A stretch of DNA of 22,781 bases from CAYNJF01 sp964351745 (lineage in GTDB: Bacteria > Pseudomonadota > Gammaproteobacteria > Berkiellales > Berkiellaceae), in the NCBI GenBank assembly GCA_964351745.1, contig CAYGPI010000038.1, positions 1 through 22,781 of the forward strand, written 5' to 3'. The position numbers and the translations under genes were made by a program. The notes under the pieces were generated by a model that saw only the letters and a list, made by a program, of their open reading frames with translations, had not been told where the DNA came from and did no database searches. Position 1 is the first letter of the stretch. Each line of letters begins with the position of its first letter. Shown one piece after another: positions 6,597 through 15,032 of the stretch.

Positions 6597-7514
6597 ATGA
6601 TACCACTTAATCACACGACAGAATATCTCTCACTTCCTACTTGGGCAATCGTCGAGGTTTCTGGATCTCAAGCGAAAGAGTTCTTACAAGGTCAACTGAC
6701 CATCAAGATGGAAGATATCACCGCCGAGCATCACAAATTAAGTGGTTACTGTAACCTTCAGGGGCGGTTACATGGTTTATTTTATGTCGCAAAAGCACCT
6801 ATGCAAGATGAGGCATACTGGCTAGTCATGCCCCTGTCGATTACTAATCATATTATCAAGACACTAAAAAAATATGCCATGTTTTCAAAAGTCACTATCA
6901 CTCATTTAGATGCGACTCATACTATGCTTGGTTTCATCAATGCAACCATAGATGAGGCAGCAAAACCTGGGTCATCTTTAACAAGTATCAGTGGAAATAA
7001 AGCAATTCTTCAGCTATCAAGTCAAAGAGCACTACTTCTTGGCACTCATCAGTGCATCAAGGGCATTCAAGATAATCAGCTTTCTGAGGTAACCATGAGT
7101 ACTCAACAAGCATGGGATTACTTAGACATAAAAAGTGGCCTTCCTTTTATTTTTGAAGACACGATTGAGTGCTTCCTGCCTCATCACCTCAACTTAGGTA
7201 AACTTGGGGCCCTACACTTTGCAAAAGGCTGTTACTTAGGGCAAGAAATTATTGCTCGGATGGAATATAAAGGAAAGATTAAAAAACATTTACACTGTTT
7301 TTTTAGCACCACTCAAAATTCCGCACCAAATGGAGCTGAGGTCATATCTGCGCTTGGAGATAAGTGCGGTACTGTCATACAGAGTGTCGTGAAGCATAAT
7401 AAATGCTTTAGCCTGATCTGTCTCGATGATAAATTCTTGAACGAAGAACTTAGGCTAAACTATGGAGACAAGCCGTCATTAACGGTATGTGAGCAAAATA
7501 AAGCTCCGAATTAA
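6597..7514 (+). CDS. ygfZ: Folate-dependent iron-sulfur protein maintenance factor YgfZ
   Basis: YgfZ binds tetrahydrofolate and supports the assembly or repair of certain iron-sulfur enzymes, including the tRNA methylthiotransferase MiaB. The protein has 305 residues and the GcvT-like layout. Near the N terminus are VSGSQAKEFLQGQLT and the GYCNLQGRLHGLFYV strand pair; the family signature KGCYLGQE is at residues 210-217 with the functional Cys212, followed by IIARMEYKGKIKKHL. A succinate dehydrogenase assembly gene is encoded divergently, which fits a shared role in flavin and iron-sulfur enzyme maturation. The start ATG 6597 lies 34 bases from a good promoter; the ribosome binding site is weak. 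Confidence 0.95.
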   Translation: MIPLNHTTEYLSLPTWAIVEVSGSQAKEFLQGQLTIKMEDITAEHHKLSGYCNLQGRLHGLFYVAKAPMQDEAYWLVMPLSITNHIIKTLKKYAMFSKVTITHLDATHTMLGFINATIDEAAKPGSSLTSISGNKAILQLSSQRALLLGTHQCIKGIQDNQLSEVTMSTQQAWDYLDIKSGLPFIFEDTIECFLPHHLNLGKLGALHFAKGCYLGQEIIARMEYKGKIKKHLHCFFSTTQNSAPNGAEVISALGDKCGTVIQSVVKHNKCFSLICLDDKFLNEELRLNYGDKPSLTVCEQNKAPN

Positions 7515-7539
7515 ACCCTCCTACAGGTAAGGTAACCAG

Positions 7540-8373
7540 ATGGTTCAAAACAGCTTATTTTTTAATCAAGTATTAGATGCTATTGAGTATAATCAAATAA
7601 AATTACCAACCCAGCCTGAAATTGCTATCAAAATACGTGAAACGGCAGAAGATCCAAATGTTACTGTAGATAGTTTAGCGAAGGTCATATCTAAAGATCC
7701 AGCGCTCACGGCTAGAATCATTCGAGTCGCCAACAGCCCTCTCATGCGTGGCGTCACAGAAATTAATTCAGTATCTAATGCCATTGGACGTCTAGGACTA
7801 GCTTTTGTCTGCAATTTAGCGATTGGTTTGGCCATGGAGCAAATATTCATGTCTACCAATGAGCAGATAGAGATATGGACAAGGGAAGTTTGGGCGCACA
7901 GCGTCAAAGTCGCGGCAATCTGTCACGTCCTGGCTAAACACTACACGTCTATCCCACCTGATCAGGCTACTTTGATTGGTTTGTTGCATGGCATTGGTGC
8001 TTTACCCATTTTATCCTTTGCTCAAGAGCACGACGAGCTGTTAAAGGATACAGATAAATTAAAAATTCTTATTCAACAAAATCACCCTAAGTTAGGTCAT
8101 GCTATCTTAAAAGCCTGGGGATTCCCTGAAGAGTTTGCACAAGCACCAAAAATTTATATTGATAAGGATAGAGACATCAAAGATATTGATCTTGTTGATC
8201 TTGTTCAGATAGCTAATATTTATACACCATACACCTTCAATGAAAATTATTTCAATCAAGAAAAGGAAACTTTTAAAGCTTTTGAAAGAATTGGGTTTGA
8301 GCCAGATTTTGATATTTTGACGAATCCAACACTACAACCGAAAATTGAAGAAGCTATTAAGCTATTTTCATAA
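7540..8373 (+). CDS. HDOD domain signalling protein
   Basis: A 277-residue single-domain HDOD protein. HDOD is a catalytically degenerate relative of HD phosphohydrolases, used in bacterial signalling and motility or stress control; the specific role here is unknown. The hallmark front LPTQPEIAIKI-RETAEDPNVTVDSLAKVISKDPALTARIIRVANS is clear, followed by SVSNAIGRLGLAFVCNLAIGLA and the HD-like helix HSVKVAAICHVLAKHY. The conserved LLHGIGALPI and the LGHAILKAWGFPEEF segment complete the domain. No receiver, GGDEF or EAL domain is attached. It starts at ATG 7540 with AAGG seven bases ahead, 25 bases after ygfZ, so it is probably co-transcribed with it. Confidence 0.92.
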   Translation: MVQNSLFFNQVLDAIEYNQIKLPTQPEIAIKIRETAEDPNVTVDSLAKVISKDPALTARIIRVANSPLMRGVTEINSVSNAIGRLGLAFVCNLAIGLAMEQIFMSTNEQIEIWTREVWAHSVKVAAICHVLAKHYTSIPPDQATLIGLLHGIGALPILSFAQEHDELLKDTDKLKILIQQNHPKLGHAILKAWGFPEEFAQAPKIYIDKDRDIKDIDLVDLVQIANIYTPYTFNENYFNQEKETFKAFERIGFEPDFDILTNPTLQPKIEEAIKLFS

Positions 8374-8392
8374 AGTTAGCACTTCTTAGAGG

Positions 8393-8420
8393 TCTCGCCA
8401 TCGATAAAATGATGGCGAGA
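8393..8420. terminator. Hairpin between convergent HDOD gene and lysS
   Basis: TCTCGCCATC (8393-8402) and GATGGCGAGA (8411-8420) form a perfect 10-bp stem with an 8-base loop, placed 20 bases after the HDOD stop and 18 bases after the lysS stop. Neither strand has a full T tract, so it is probably a bidirectional but imperfect terminator. Confidence 0.6.
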
Positions 8421-8437
8421 AAGAAAATCCATTGCTT

Positions 8438-9946
8438 CTAAGACTTATTCCTCATATGTGGAAATAAGATCACATCTCTAATCGATGAGCAATTAGCAAA
8501 AATCATCACTAAGCGATCGATGCCAATGCCTTCACCTGCGGTTGGTGGCATGCCATACTCCAGCGCGGTGATATAATCTTCATCAAAGTGCATCGCTTCT
8601 TCGTCACCAGCCTCGTGTGCTTCCACTTGCTTGAGAAATCTTTCACGTTGATCATCAGGATCATTAAGCTCTGAGAATCCGTTGGCTATTTCACGACCAC
8701 CTATAAAAAACTCAAATCTATCTGTGACAAATGGATTCAAATCATTTCGCCTTGCCAGTGGGGAAACTTCCGCGGGATATTGGGTAATAAAAGTTGGAGC
8801 AATCAATAAGTGCTCTGCTGTTTTTTCAAAGATCTCAATTTGAATTTTTCCAAGACCATCGCTTTCTTTAACATGGATATCAAGCTTTTCAGCAACTTCT
8901 TTGGCAGCATCGTAAGTTTCAAGGTTTTTAAGCGTTAAGGTAGGGTTATACTTTAAAATAGCCTCAACCACTGTTAAACGCTCAAATGGCTTAGAAAAGT
9001 CAAAGGTATGCTCTTGATAAGTGACAATTTCTGAGCCTGTCGCTTGCCTTGAAATTTGACGAATCAATGCTTCCGTCAGATCCATTAAATCTAAATAATT
9101 AGCATAGGCTTTATAAAATTCTAACATCGTAAATTCTGGGTTGTGTCTCGTTGACAAGCCTTCATTTCTAAAATTACGGTTTATCTCAAACACTTGCTCA
9201 AAGCCACCGACAACCAACCTTTTTAAATAAAGCTCAGGTGCTATTCTTAAAAACAAAGGCATATCTAAAGCATTATGGTAGGTTTCAAAAGGCTTTGCTG
9301 CTGCGCCACCAGGGATGGTCTGCATCATAGGCGTTTCTACTTCTAAGAATTCTCTTTCAATCAGAAAAGTTCGAATGATCTGAATGATATGAGAGCGCAT
9401 TAGAAAAACGTCTCTCGTTTTAGAATTAACCATTAAATCTAAATAACGCTGACGGCTACAAATTTCGCGATCACTCAAACCATGATATTTATCCGGTAAA
9501 GGATGTAAGGACTTTGTTAACAATCTTATTTTTTGAGCATATACAGTTAATTCGCCAGTTTTCGTTTTAAACAGGTAACCTTCCACTGAGAAAATATCAC
9601 CAAGATCCCATGATTGGAACCGCTCATAATCTCCTTCTGGGAGATCATTTTTCTTAATATAAACTTGGATATCACCAGCCATATCTCTCAGATTTGCAAA
9701 GCTAGCTTTACCCATCAGCCTGCGTGTCATCATTCTGCCAGCGCATATAACAGGGACAGGTGATTGCGCTAAAGTTTCTTTATCTTTATCGCCATATTTA
9801 TCTAGTAATGAACGGCTCAGATCAGCCCTTTCCACATCATTGGGATAAGCCATCATTTCTTTGCGCCAAAGATCTAACTTTTCACGTCTTAATTTTTTTT
9901 GCTCATTCACATCATCTAATGTAAGGGGCTCACTTATTTCACTCAT
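8438..9946 (-). CDS. lysS: Lysyl-tRNA synthetase, class II
   Basis: Charges tRNA-Lys with lysine. It has 502 residues, the normal length. An N-terminal helical extension leads to the OB-fold anticodon-binding domain (about 65-165), then the class II core: motif 1 around FLEVETPMMQ, motif 2 with EINRNFRNEGLSTRHNPEFTMLE, and motif 3 GEGIGIDRLVMIF near the C terminus. The start ATG 9946 is two bases after the prfB stop, the same prfB-lysS coupling as in E. coli. It is the last gene of the long minus-strand cluster and is followed by a hairpin. Confidence 0.98.
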   Translation of the reverse strand: MSEISEPLTLDDVNEQKKLRREKLDLWRKEMMAYPNDVERADLSRSLLDKYGDKDKETLAQSPVPVICAGRMMTRRLMGKASFANLRDMAGDIQVYIKKNDLPEGDYERFQSWDLGDIFSVEGYLFKTKTGELTVYAQKIRLLTKSLHPLPDKYHGLSDREICSRQRYLDLMVNSKTRDVFLMRSHIIQIIRTFLIEREFLEVETPMMQTIPGGAAAKPFETYHNALDMPLFLRIAPELYLKRLVVGGFEQVFEINRNFRNEGLSTRHNPEFTMLEFYKAYANYLDLMDLTEALIRQISRQATGSEIVTYQEHTFDFSKPFERLTVVEAILKYNPTLTLKNLETYDAAKEVAEKLDIHVKESDGLGKIQIEIFEKTAEHLLIAPTFITQYPAEVSPLARRNDLNPFVTDRFEFFIGGREIANGFSELNDPDDQRERFLKQVEAHEAGDEEAMHFDEDYITALEYGMPPTAGEGIGIDRLVMIFANCSSIRDVILFPHMRNKS

Positions 9947-9948
9947 AA

Positions 9949-11056
9949 TTATAATCCGCTCTGTAAACTTGCCGTAATAAATTTATCTAATAAGTTACCA
10001 TCTAGCATGGCTTGAATGTTTGAAGTCTCATAGCCAGTCCTCAAATCCTTAATTCTTGAATCATCAAGAACATAAGATCTAATTTGAGACCCCCAGCCAA
10101 TTTCTGATTTTGAATCTTCAAGAACTTGTTGATCGGCTTGACGTTTTTGTTGTTCATGTTCATATAATTTCGCACGCAGTTGGCTCATAGCCTGGGCTTT
10201 ATTTTTATGTTGAGAGCGATCACTTTGGCATTGAACGACAATGCCCGTAGGCCCATGAGTAATCCTGACGGCAGAATCTGTGCGGTTAACGTGTTGTCCA
10301 CCTGCACCACTGGCACGATAAGTATCGATGCGCAAATCGGCAGGATTAATATCAATCTCAATGGAATCATCGATGACAGGAGACACAAACAGGGCTGCAA
10401 AGGACGTATGGCGGCGACTTCCTGAGTCAAACGGTGACTTTCGAACAAGACGATGAACCCCAGTTTCTGTTCTTAACCACCCAAAGGCATAATCACCTTC
10501 AACTTTGATAGTAGCACTTTTTATCCCTGCAACGTCTCCCGCTGAAGCTTCTAGAAGCGTAGCTTTAAACCCCTTACTATCGCACCACCGTAAATACATA
10601 CGCAGCAACATCTCAGCCCAATCTTGCGCTTCTGTGCCACCTGAGCCTGACTGAATATCAACAAAAGCCTCGCTATGATCCATCTTGCCAGAAAACATTT
10701 TCTGAAACTCAAGGCGCTCCACTTGTAAGCGTGCCTCATGGATGGAATCTGCCACTTCTTTAAAGGTAGCTTTATCTGAGGCTTCAACAGCCATTTCAAC
10801 CAACTCAAAACCGTCAGTTAGTGTGCTAGTTAGCGAATCAAAAGATCCAACCACCGCATCCAACTGGACGCGCTCCTTACCTAAAGCTTGTGCTCTGTCT
10901 GGCTCATCCCATAAACTTGGGACTTCTAGTTCGCGACTTACCTCTTCTAAACGCTCTCTTTTACGATCGAGGTCAAAGATACCCCCTGATTAACTCTAAT
11001 CGGCGGCTTAAGTCTTTTATCAAGTTTGTTAGAGAGTTTACTTCTTCGTTATCCAT
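9949..11056 (-). CDS. prfB: Peptide chain release factor 2 (RF2), made by programmed +1 frameshift
   Basis: RF2 terminates translation at UGA and UAA. The full product is 368 residues, joined from a short leader frame (MDNEEVNSLTNL... to LIRGYL) and the main frame, by a +1 shift at an in-frame TGA (10975-10973). Seen in the main frame: the stop-recognition tripeptide SPF in RKSPFDSGSRRHTSF, and the catalytic GGQ in YRASGAGGQHVNR. The position equal to E. coli residue 246 is Ala, the more active form, rather than the Thr of E. coli K-12. ATG 11056 has AAGG seven bases upstream; an adjacent ATG at 11059 would add one Met. Between recJ and lysS, as in E. coli. A naive gene call would start only at 10863 and lose the N terminus. 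Confidence 0.96.
10972..10987 (-). promoter_or_regulatory. prfB autoregulatory +1 frameshift site
   Basis: On the minus strand AGGGGG (10987-10982) acts as an internal Shine-Dalgarno, three bases (TAT) before CTT-TGA-C (10978-10972). The arrangement AGGGGG-TAT-CTT-TGA-C is identical to E. coli prfB. When RF2 is scarce the ribosome slips +1 at the CTT codon and reads through; when RF2 is plentiful it stops at TGA after 27 or 28 codons. Confidence 0.97.
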
Positions 11057-11141
11057 CATGGCACCTTGTGAAATTTTAAGACATTTTAACTGCTTGTTAG
11101 CATTTAAACTAGCCTATTTAGTTGTCGATCTCTTAAATTGA

Positions 11142-12944
11142 TCAGTCTCGTGAAGTATTAACCAATTGTTTCACAAAACATTTAAGGCGATGGGGTACTC
11201 TGAAAGTGTCGACTTGAAACGAACATAATATATGGACGAAGTCTCCTGAAGAGAGACCGAGATCCTGCGCTTCCTCTTGACGAGCAAAAAACCAGACACA
11301 AGAATACTTGAAATCTTTGGTTTGAAGCATAAAGCTTGCGTGAACCTTGGTAGCTCCAATCCACCGAAGATGTAATAGACTACCTTCTAGCTCAAAGACT
11401 GGTGCATCAAACTCTCGACCAAAAGGCTCTAGAGTATCGATCATTTTTTGAAATGCCTGAAGCTTTAGTGGCCCGCCCTCAATTGTGCCATCACTAAAAA
11501 TATACGGATATAACGGCTCTTTCACTTGTTGGCTTACCGCCCTCTCAAAGGCTTGCGAAAAGGCCTTAAAGCTCTCAAGCTTTATCGTGACTCCGGCTGC
11601 ACCATGATGCCCCCCAAAAGCCACTAAAATGGTCGGATCTTGATCATGAATAGCTTGCAGCGCATCTCTTAAATGGCAGTTATCTGTTGAGCGGCCTGAG
11701 CCACTGATAAGGCCTGAGCCATTTTGCTTTGGTGAAAACAAAAATGTAGGCTTTCCAAAAGTCTCTCGTATCCTACTTGCTGAAATCCCATGCACACCAG
11801 CATGTCCATCTTTTAAATAAATACAGAGTGTTTTACCTTCCTCAGTATCTATGATGCTTGCATTGAGAAGCGCTTCATCTGTAATCTTTTTTTGGATAGC
11901 CTTTCGCTTCTTATTTGTTTCTACTAACTGGCACACCCACCTTGCAGCTTCACTATCGGTTTCACTAAGCAGAAAACTGACAGAGCTAAAGGCACATTCT
12001 AGCCGGCCATCGCTATTTAATAATGGTGCTATTTTAAAGCCAATATCTTCCGAGGTGACTTTATCCGTCACTTCATCTCTAATCGCTCGCCAACACGGCC
12101 TTTTAAATTGTGATAGGCGTTTCATGCCATATCTAGTCACAATTCTGTTATTAAGACTTCTTGATAAGCTGACACAATCAGCAATCGTTCCTACGGCGAC
12201 AAAGTCTAGTAATCCTGCAAGAGAAGGCGTTTGTGCGCCTAAATGACCTTGCTCAATCAAACAGGTTCTTTGATACGCCATCAATAGCCAAGCAACCATG
12301 CATCCAGCAATATAAGGATCTGGATAATCGCAATCTTCTCTTGTTGGATTTAATACAGCAAAAGCACTAGATGGGATCCCTTCCTCAGGAATAGCATGAT
12401 GATCTGTCACTATCACATCAATGCCATGCTCTTTTAAAACTTTAATTCGAGCCTCATCACTAGAGCCATTATCGGCGGTGATGACTAAGGTCGGTCTTGG
12501 ATTATCAGCAATCATCCGCTTCATTAAAGGCTCAGATAAGCCGTAACCTTCCTGCATACGATGGCCAATGTATGAGCGAATTTTACATACAGGGTGCTTA
12601 AACCACTGGCTTAGTGCTAAAAAAATAACAGCATGACTTGTTTGACCATCACAATCATGGTCCGTCTCTATCCCGATCACTTCTCCGTCGACAATCGCTT
12701 GCGTCAGACGTTTAGAAGCTTTTATTAAATCAGCCATCGCTGCGGGGCTATCTAAAGCACTTAGCTCGGGATCAAGCCATTGTGCGACAGGCAAATTGTT
12801 AGGCACAGCTCGACCAGCAATGATCCTTGCTAGAAGAGGCTCTACCCCTGCCTCGAGGGCCTCTTGATATAGTCTTCTATCAAGCGAGCGACGCTTAATT
12901 CTTGCGATGGGTAATGGGCTTGGGGCAAGTGCTTCTTGGGTCAT
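11142..12944 (-). CDS. recJ: Single-stranded-DNA-specific exonuclease RecJ
   Basis: 5'-3' single-strand exonuclease of the DHH superfamily, used in recombination and mismatch or base-excision repair; 600 residues against about 577 in E. coli. Motif I is TDHDCDG (residues 94-100), keeping the D-x-D-x-D metal ligands though most RecJ proteins read DxDADG. Motif II is TADNGSS (Asp158), motif III DHH is at 181-183, and the DHHA1 hallmark GGHHGAAG follows near residue 440. A C-terminal OB-like region closes the protein. The ATG overlaps the stop of the preceding gene as ATGA, so translation is coupled. prfB follows after 85 bases. The residue changes around motif I and in the DHHA1 loop mark a divergent RecJ but all ligands remain. 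Confidence 0.95.
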   Translation of the reverse strand: MTQEALAPSPLPIARIKRRSLDRRLYQEALEAGVEPLLARIIAGRAVPNNLPVAQWLDPELSALDSPAAMADLIKASKRLTQAIVDGEVIGIETDHDCDGQTSHAVIFLALSQWFKHPVCKIRSYIGHRMQEGYGLSEPLMKRMIADNPRPTLVITADNGSSDEARIKVLKEHGIDVIVTDHHAIPEEGIPSSAFAVLNPTREDCDYPDPYIAGCMVAWLLMAYQRTCLIEQGHLGAQTPSLAGLLDFVAVGTIADCVSLSRSLNNRIVTRYGMKRLSQFKRPCWRAIRDEVTDKVTSEDIGFKIAPLLNSDGRLECAFSSVSFLLSETDSEAARWVCQLVETNKKRKAIQKKITDEALLNASIIDTEEGKTLCIYLKDGHAGVHGISASRIRETFGKPTFLFSPKQNGSGLISGSGRSTDNCHLRDALQAIHDQDPTILVAFGGHHGAAGVTIKLESFKAFSQAFERAVSQQVKEPLYPYIFSDGTIEGGPLKLQAFQKMIDTLEPFGREFDAPVFELEGSLLHLRWIGATKVHASFMLQTKDFKYSCVWFFARQEEAQDLGLSSGDFVHILCSFQVDTFRVPHRLKCFVKQLVNTSRD

Positions 12945-13972
12945 GAGTTATAGGACATTAAATTCTGATTTTTTCGCCAAAAATATTTGAAGTGACGTTT
13001 AGACACTAAGAATCTTCGGCCATCACAAGCATCGACATAAACTGACTTGATTTTTCCATCAAGTAGAGCTTGTGAAATAGGGGCAAACCAATGTGTTTCG
13101 TAATACGATAATAATTGTTTACGAAGATCCATTTGAGTTAAATTAGCAGCTCTTTTAATTCTAGAGTCAATGATTGCGCAATGTTGATGCCCATTAGCCA
13201 AAATTTTATCATAGTAGTTATCGAACATCTTAAGGTCACGATAACAAGGCGTATTCGATAAAAGACCAAGCCCCTGCATCATTTTATTATCAGAGTACAT
13301 GCTATCAAAAACTGACACAATGCCACTCGGTAAAGAACCTATACCCCAAAACCAAAGGCTATTGATTGGCAGCATGCCTTTTTCTTGACGGGCCAAATTC
13401 ACAGGATGTTGATTAAGAATTAATTGACACTCAGCAAGTCGCTTGTGCCAGGCTAAAGCATCTGGACCAGAAGGTAACAATCGATCTATTGAGCGCCCTT
13501 CCACATCAGCTAAAGTGTTCGTTGCCATTTTACTAGGCGAATCACATTTCATCACCCAAGATTGAGAACTCCCAGGAAATAGCGCTAACCCCTCATCCTT
13601 GAAATATTCATTCAGACTAGTGATGATCGCGTGACTTTCATCCGGCTCAATCTGCAAGTGTTGATTCCCTAAACAATACACACCATGAGCATCTGTTTTT
13701 AGATAAACTGGATCGGCTCTAATCCAAGTGCTTGTGTCTGATAGCTTTGTTAGATCCCAAACAAGAGCACTAAGAGCTCCTGCTGGAATTTCGCGACATG
13801 GCAAACCAGAAAAATATTGCTTTAAGACCCCTTCAAAAGAGGCCGGCCTGTCTGGGATCATAGTAGCTTTGGTTAGCAACTTGAATAAGGAGGGATAGCA
13901 TTCGTTTTCACTCTCATCTTTGCCCATGGTATGAAACAAACCAGGCAAGACTATATGTAATGTTTCTATCAT
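12941..13972 (-). CDS. RpfE-type regulatory protein family (COG4255), function unclear
   Basis: A 343-residue soluble protein of the family often labelled 'phosphoglycerate mutase' or 'regulatory protein RpfE type', as I recognise from its blocks: WIRADPVYLKTDAHGVYCLG in the first half, then LPSGPDALAWHKRLAECQLIL, HPVNLARQEKGMLPINSLWFWG-IGSLPSG, and a C-terminal segment with YVDACDGRRFLV. No catalytic motif of true phosphoglycerate mutases is visible, so the enzyme label is doubtful. In Xanthomonas the rpfE gene lies beside recJ in the rpf virulence-regulation region; here it directly precedes recJ with a 4-base ATGA overlap, and follows threonine synthase by three bases. The recJ link looks ancestral. 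The biochemical function is not known to me. Confidence 0.65.
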   Translation of the reverse strand: MIETLHIVLPGLFHTMGKDESENECYPSLFKLLTKATMIPDRPASFEGVLKQYFSGLPCREIPAGALSALVWDLTKLSDTSTWIRADPVYLKTDAHGVYCLGNQHLQIEPDESHAIITSLNEYFKDEGLALFPGSSQSWVMKCDSPSKMATNTLADVEGRSIDRLLPSGPDALAWHKRLAECQLILNQHPVNLARQEKGMLPINSLWFWGIGSLPSGIVSVFDSMYSDNKMMQGLGLLSNTPCYRDLKMFDNYYDKILANGHQHCAIIDSRIKRAANLTQMDLRKQLLSYYETHWFAPISQALLDGKIKSVYVDACDGRRFLVSKRHFKYFWRKNQNLMSYNS

Positions 13973-13975
13973 TGT

Positions 13976-15031
13976 TTAGACAACTAATTTTTTTTCTAAG
14001 ATGGCCTTGATTTCATCTATAGATGCAGGAACTGTTTTAATTTTTTCATTAAACTGGTCAATCACTACATTGGGATCTTTCAGGCCATGGCCAGTAAGGG
14101 TGCATACTACCGTCGCCCCCTTTTGAATTTGGCCATCATAACAGCCTTTCAATAGTGCTGCAAAAGATGCCGCGCTGGCAGGCTCGCAAAAAATTCCTAG
14201 GCGGGCAACCAAATTTTGAGCGGCTAATATCTCTTCATCACTCACAGAGACAAACCACCCTTGAGACTCTTTTTGAGCCTTGATCGCTAAATCCCAACTT
14301 TGTGGATGGCCAATGCGAATGGCTGTTGCTATAGTTTCTGGGTTGTCTATAGGAGCCCCATGGATAAATGGGTTTGCCCCCTGAGCTTGAGCCCCAACCA
14401 TGACTGGTAGATGATGGCTCAAACCTTTGCTATGGTATTCCTGATATCCCATCCAATAAGAGCTAATATTTCCGGCATTTCCAACTGGAAGAATATGGTA
14501 ATCAGGCGCCCTTCCAAGCGTATCTATGATCTCAAAAGCCGCCGTTTTTTGACCTTGCAATCGATATGGATTCACAGAATTAACTAAGGTTAGGGGTAAC
14601 GATTCTGATAGCAACTGAACCATTTGCATGCCCAAGTCAAAGTTGCCTTCAAATTGAATAATATGAGCGCCATGCACCATCGCTTGAGCTAATTTGCCTA
14701 AGGCAATTTTGCCGTCTGGAATAAGCACATAACATTGCATCCCTGCTCGAGCGGCATAAGCTGCGGCTGCCGCAGAGGTGTTACCTGTCGAGGCACAGAT
14801 CACTGCTTTTGAGCCTTGCTGTAAAGCTTGACTAATCGCAACCGTCATCCCTCTATCTTTAAAAGAGCCTGTGGGGTTCATCCCCTCAATTTTTAAGAAA
14901 ACTTGAATATCTTTTAACCCACAAGTATCAGAAACATTGACTAGTGGTGTTGAGCCTTCCCCTAAACTAACAATATATGAGGGATGAACATCAATAAAAG
15001 ACTGATAGCGCGCGATAAGTGATGAATTCAT
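13976..15031 (-). CDS. thrC: Threonine synthase
   Basis: PLP enzyme that converts O-phosphohomoserine to threonine, the last step of threonine synthesis. 351 residues, the short form of the enzyme as in Bacillus, not the longer E. coli type. Visible features are the PLP lysine Lys58 in NPTGSFKDRG, the ASTGNTSAAAAAYAARAG phosphate and substrate loop, LPVGNAGNIS for cofactor phosphate binding, and CTLTGHGLKDP near the C terminus. Start ATG 15031 lies one base after the homoserine dehydrogenase stop. Its substrate must come from homoserine kinase, whose gene is not in this cluster. Confidence 0.96.
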   Translation of the reverse strand: MNSSLIARYQSFIDVHPSYIVSLGEGSTPLVNVSDTCGLKDIQVFLKIEGMNPTGSFKDRGMTVAISQALQQGSKAVICASTGNTSAAAAAYAARAGMQCYVLIPDGKIALGKLAQAMVHGAHIIQFEGNFDLGMQMVQLLSESLPLTLVNSVNPYRLQGQKTAAFEIIDTLGRAPDYHILPVGNAGNISSYWMGYQEYHSKGLSHHLPVMVGAQAQGANPFIHGAPIDNPETIATAIRIGHPQSWDLAIKAQKESQGWFVSVSDEEILAAQNLVARLGIFCEPASAASFAALLKGCYDGQIQKGATVVCTLTGHGLKDPNVVIDQFNEKIKTVPASIDEIKAILEKKLVV

Positions 15032-15032
15032 T

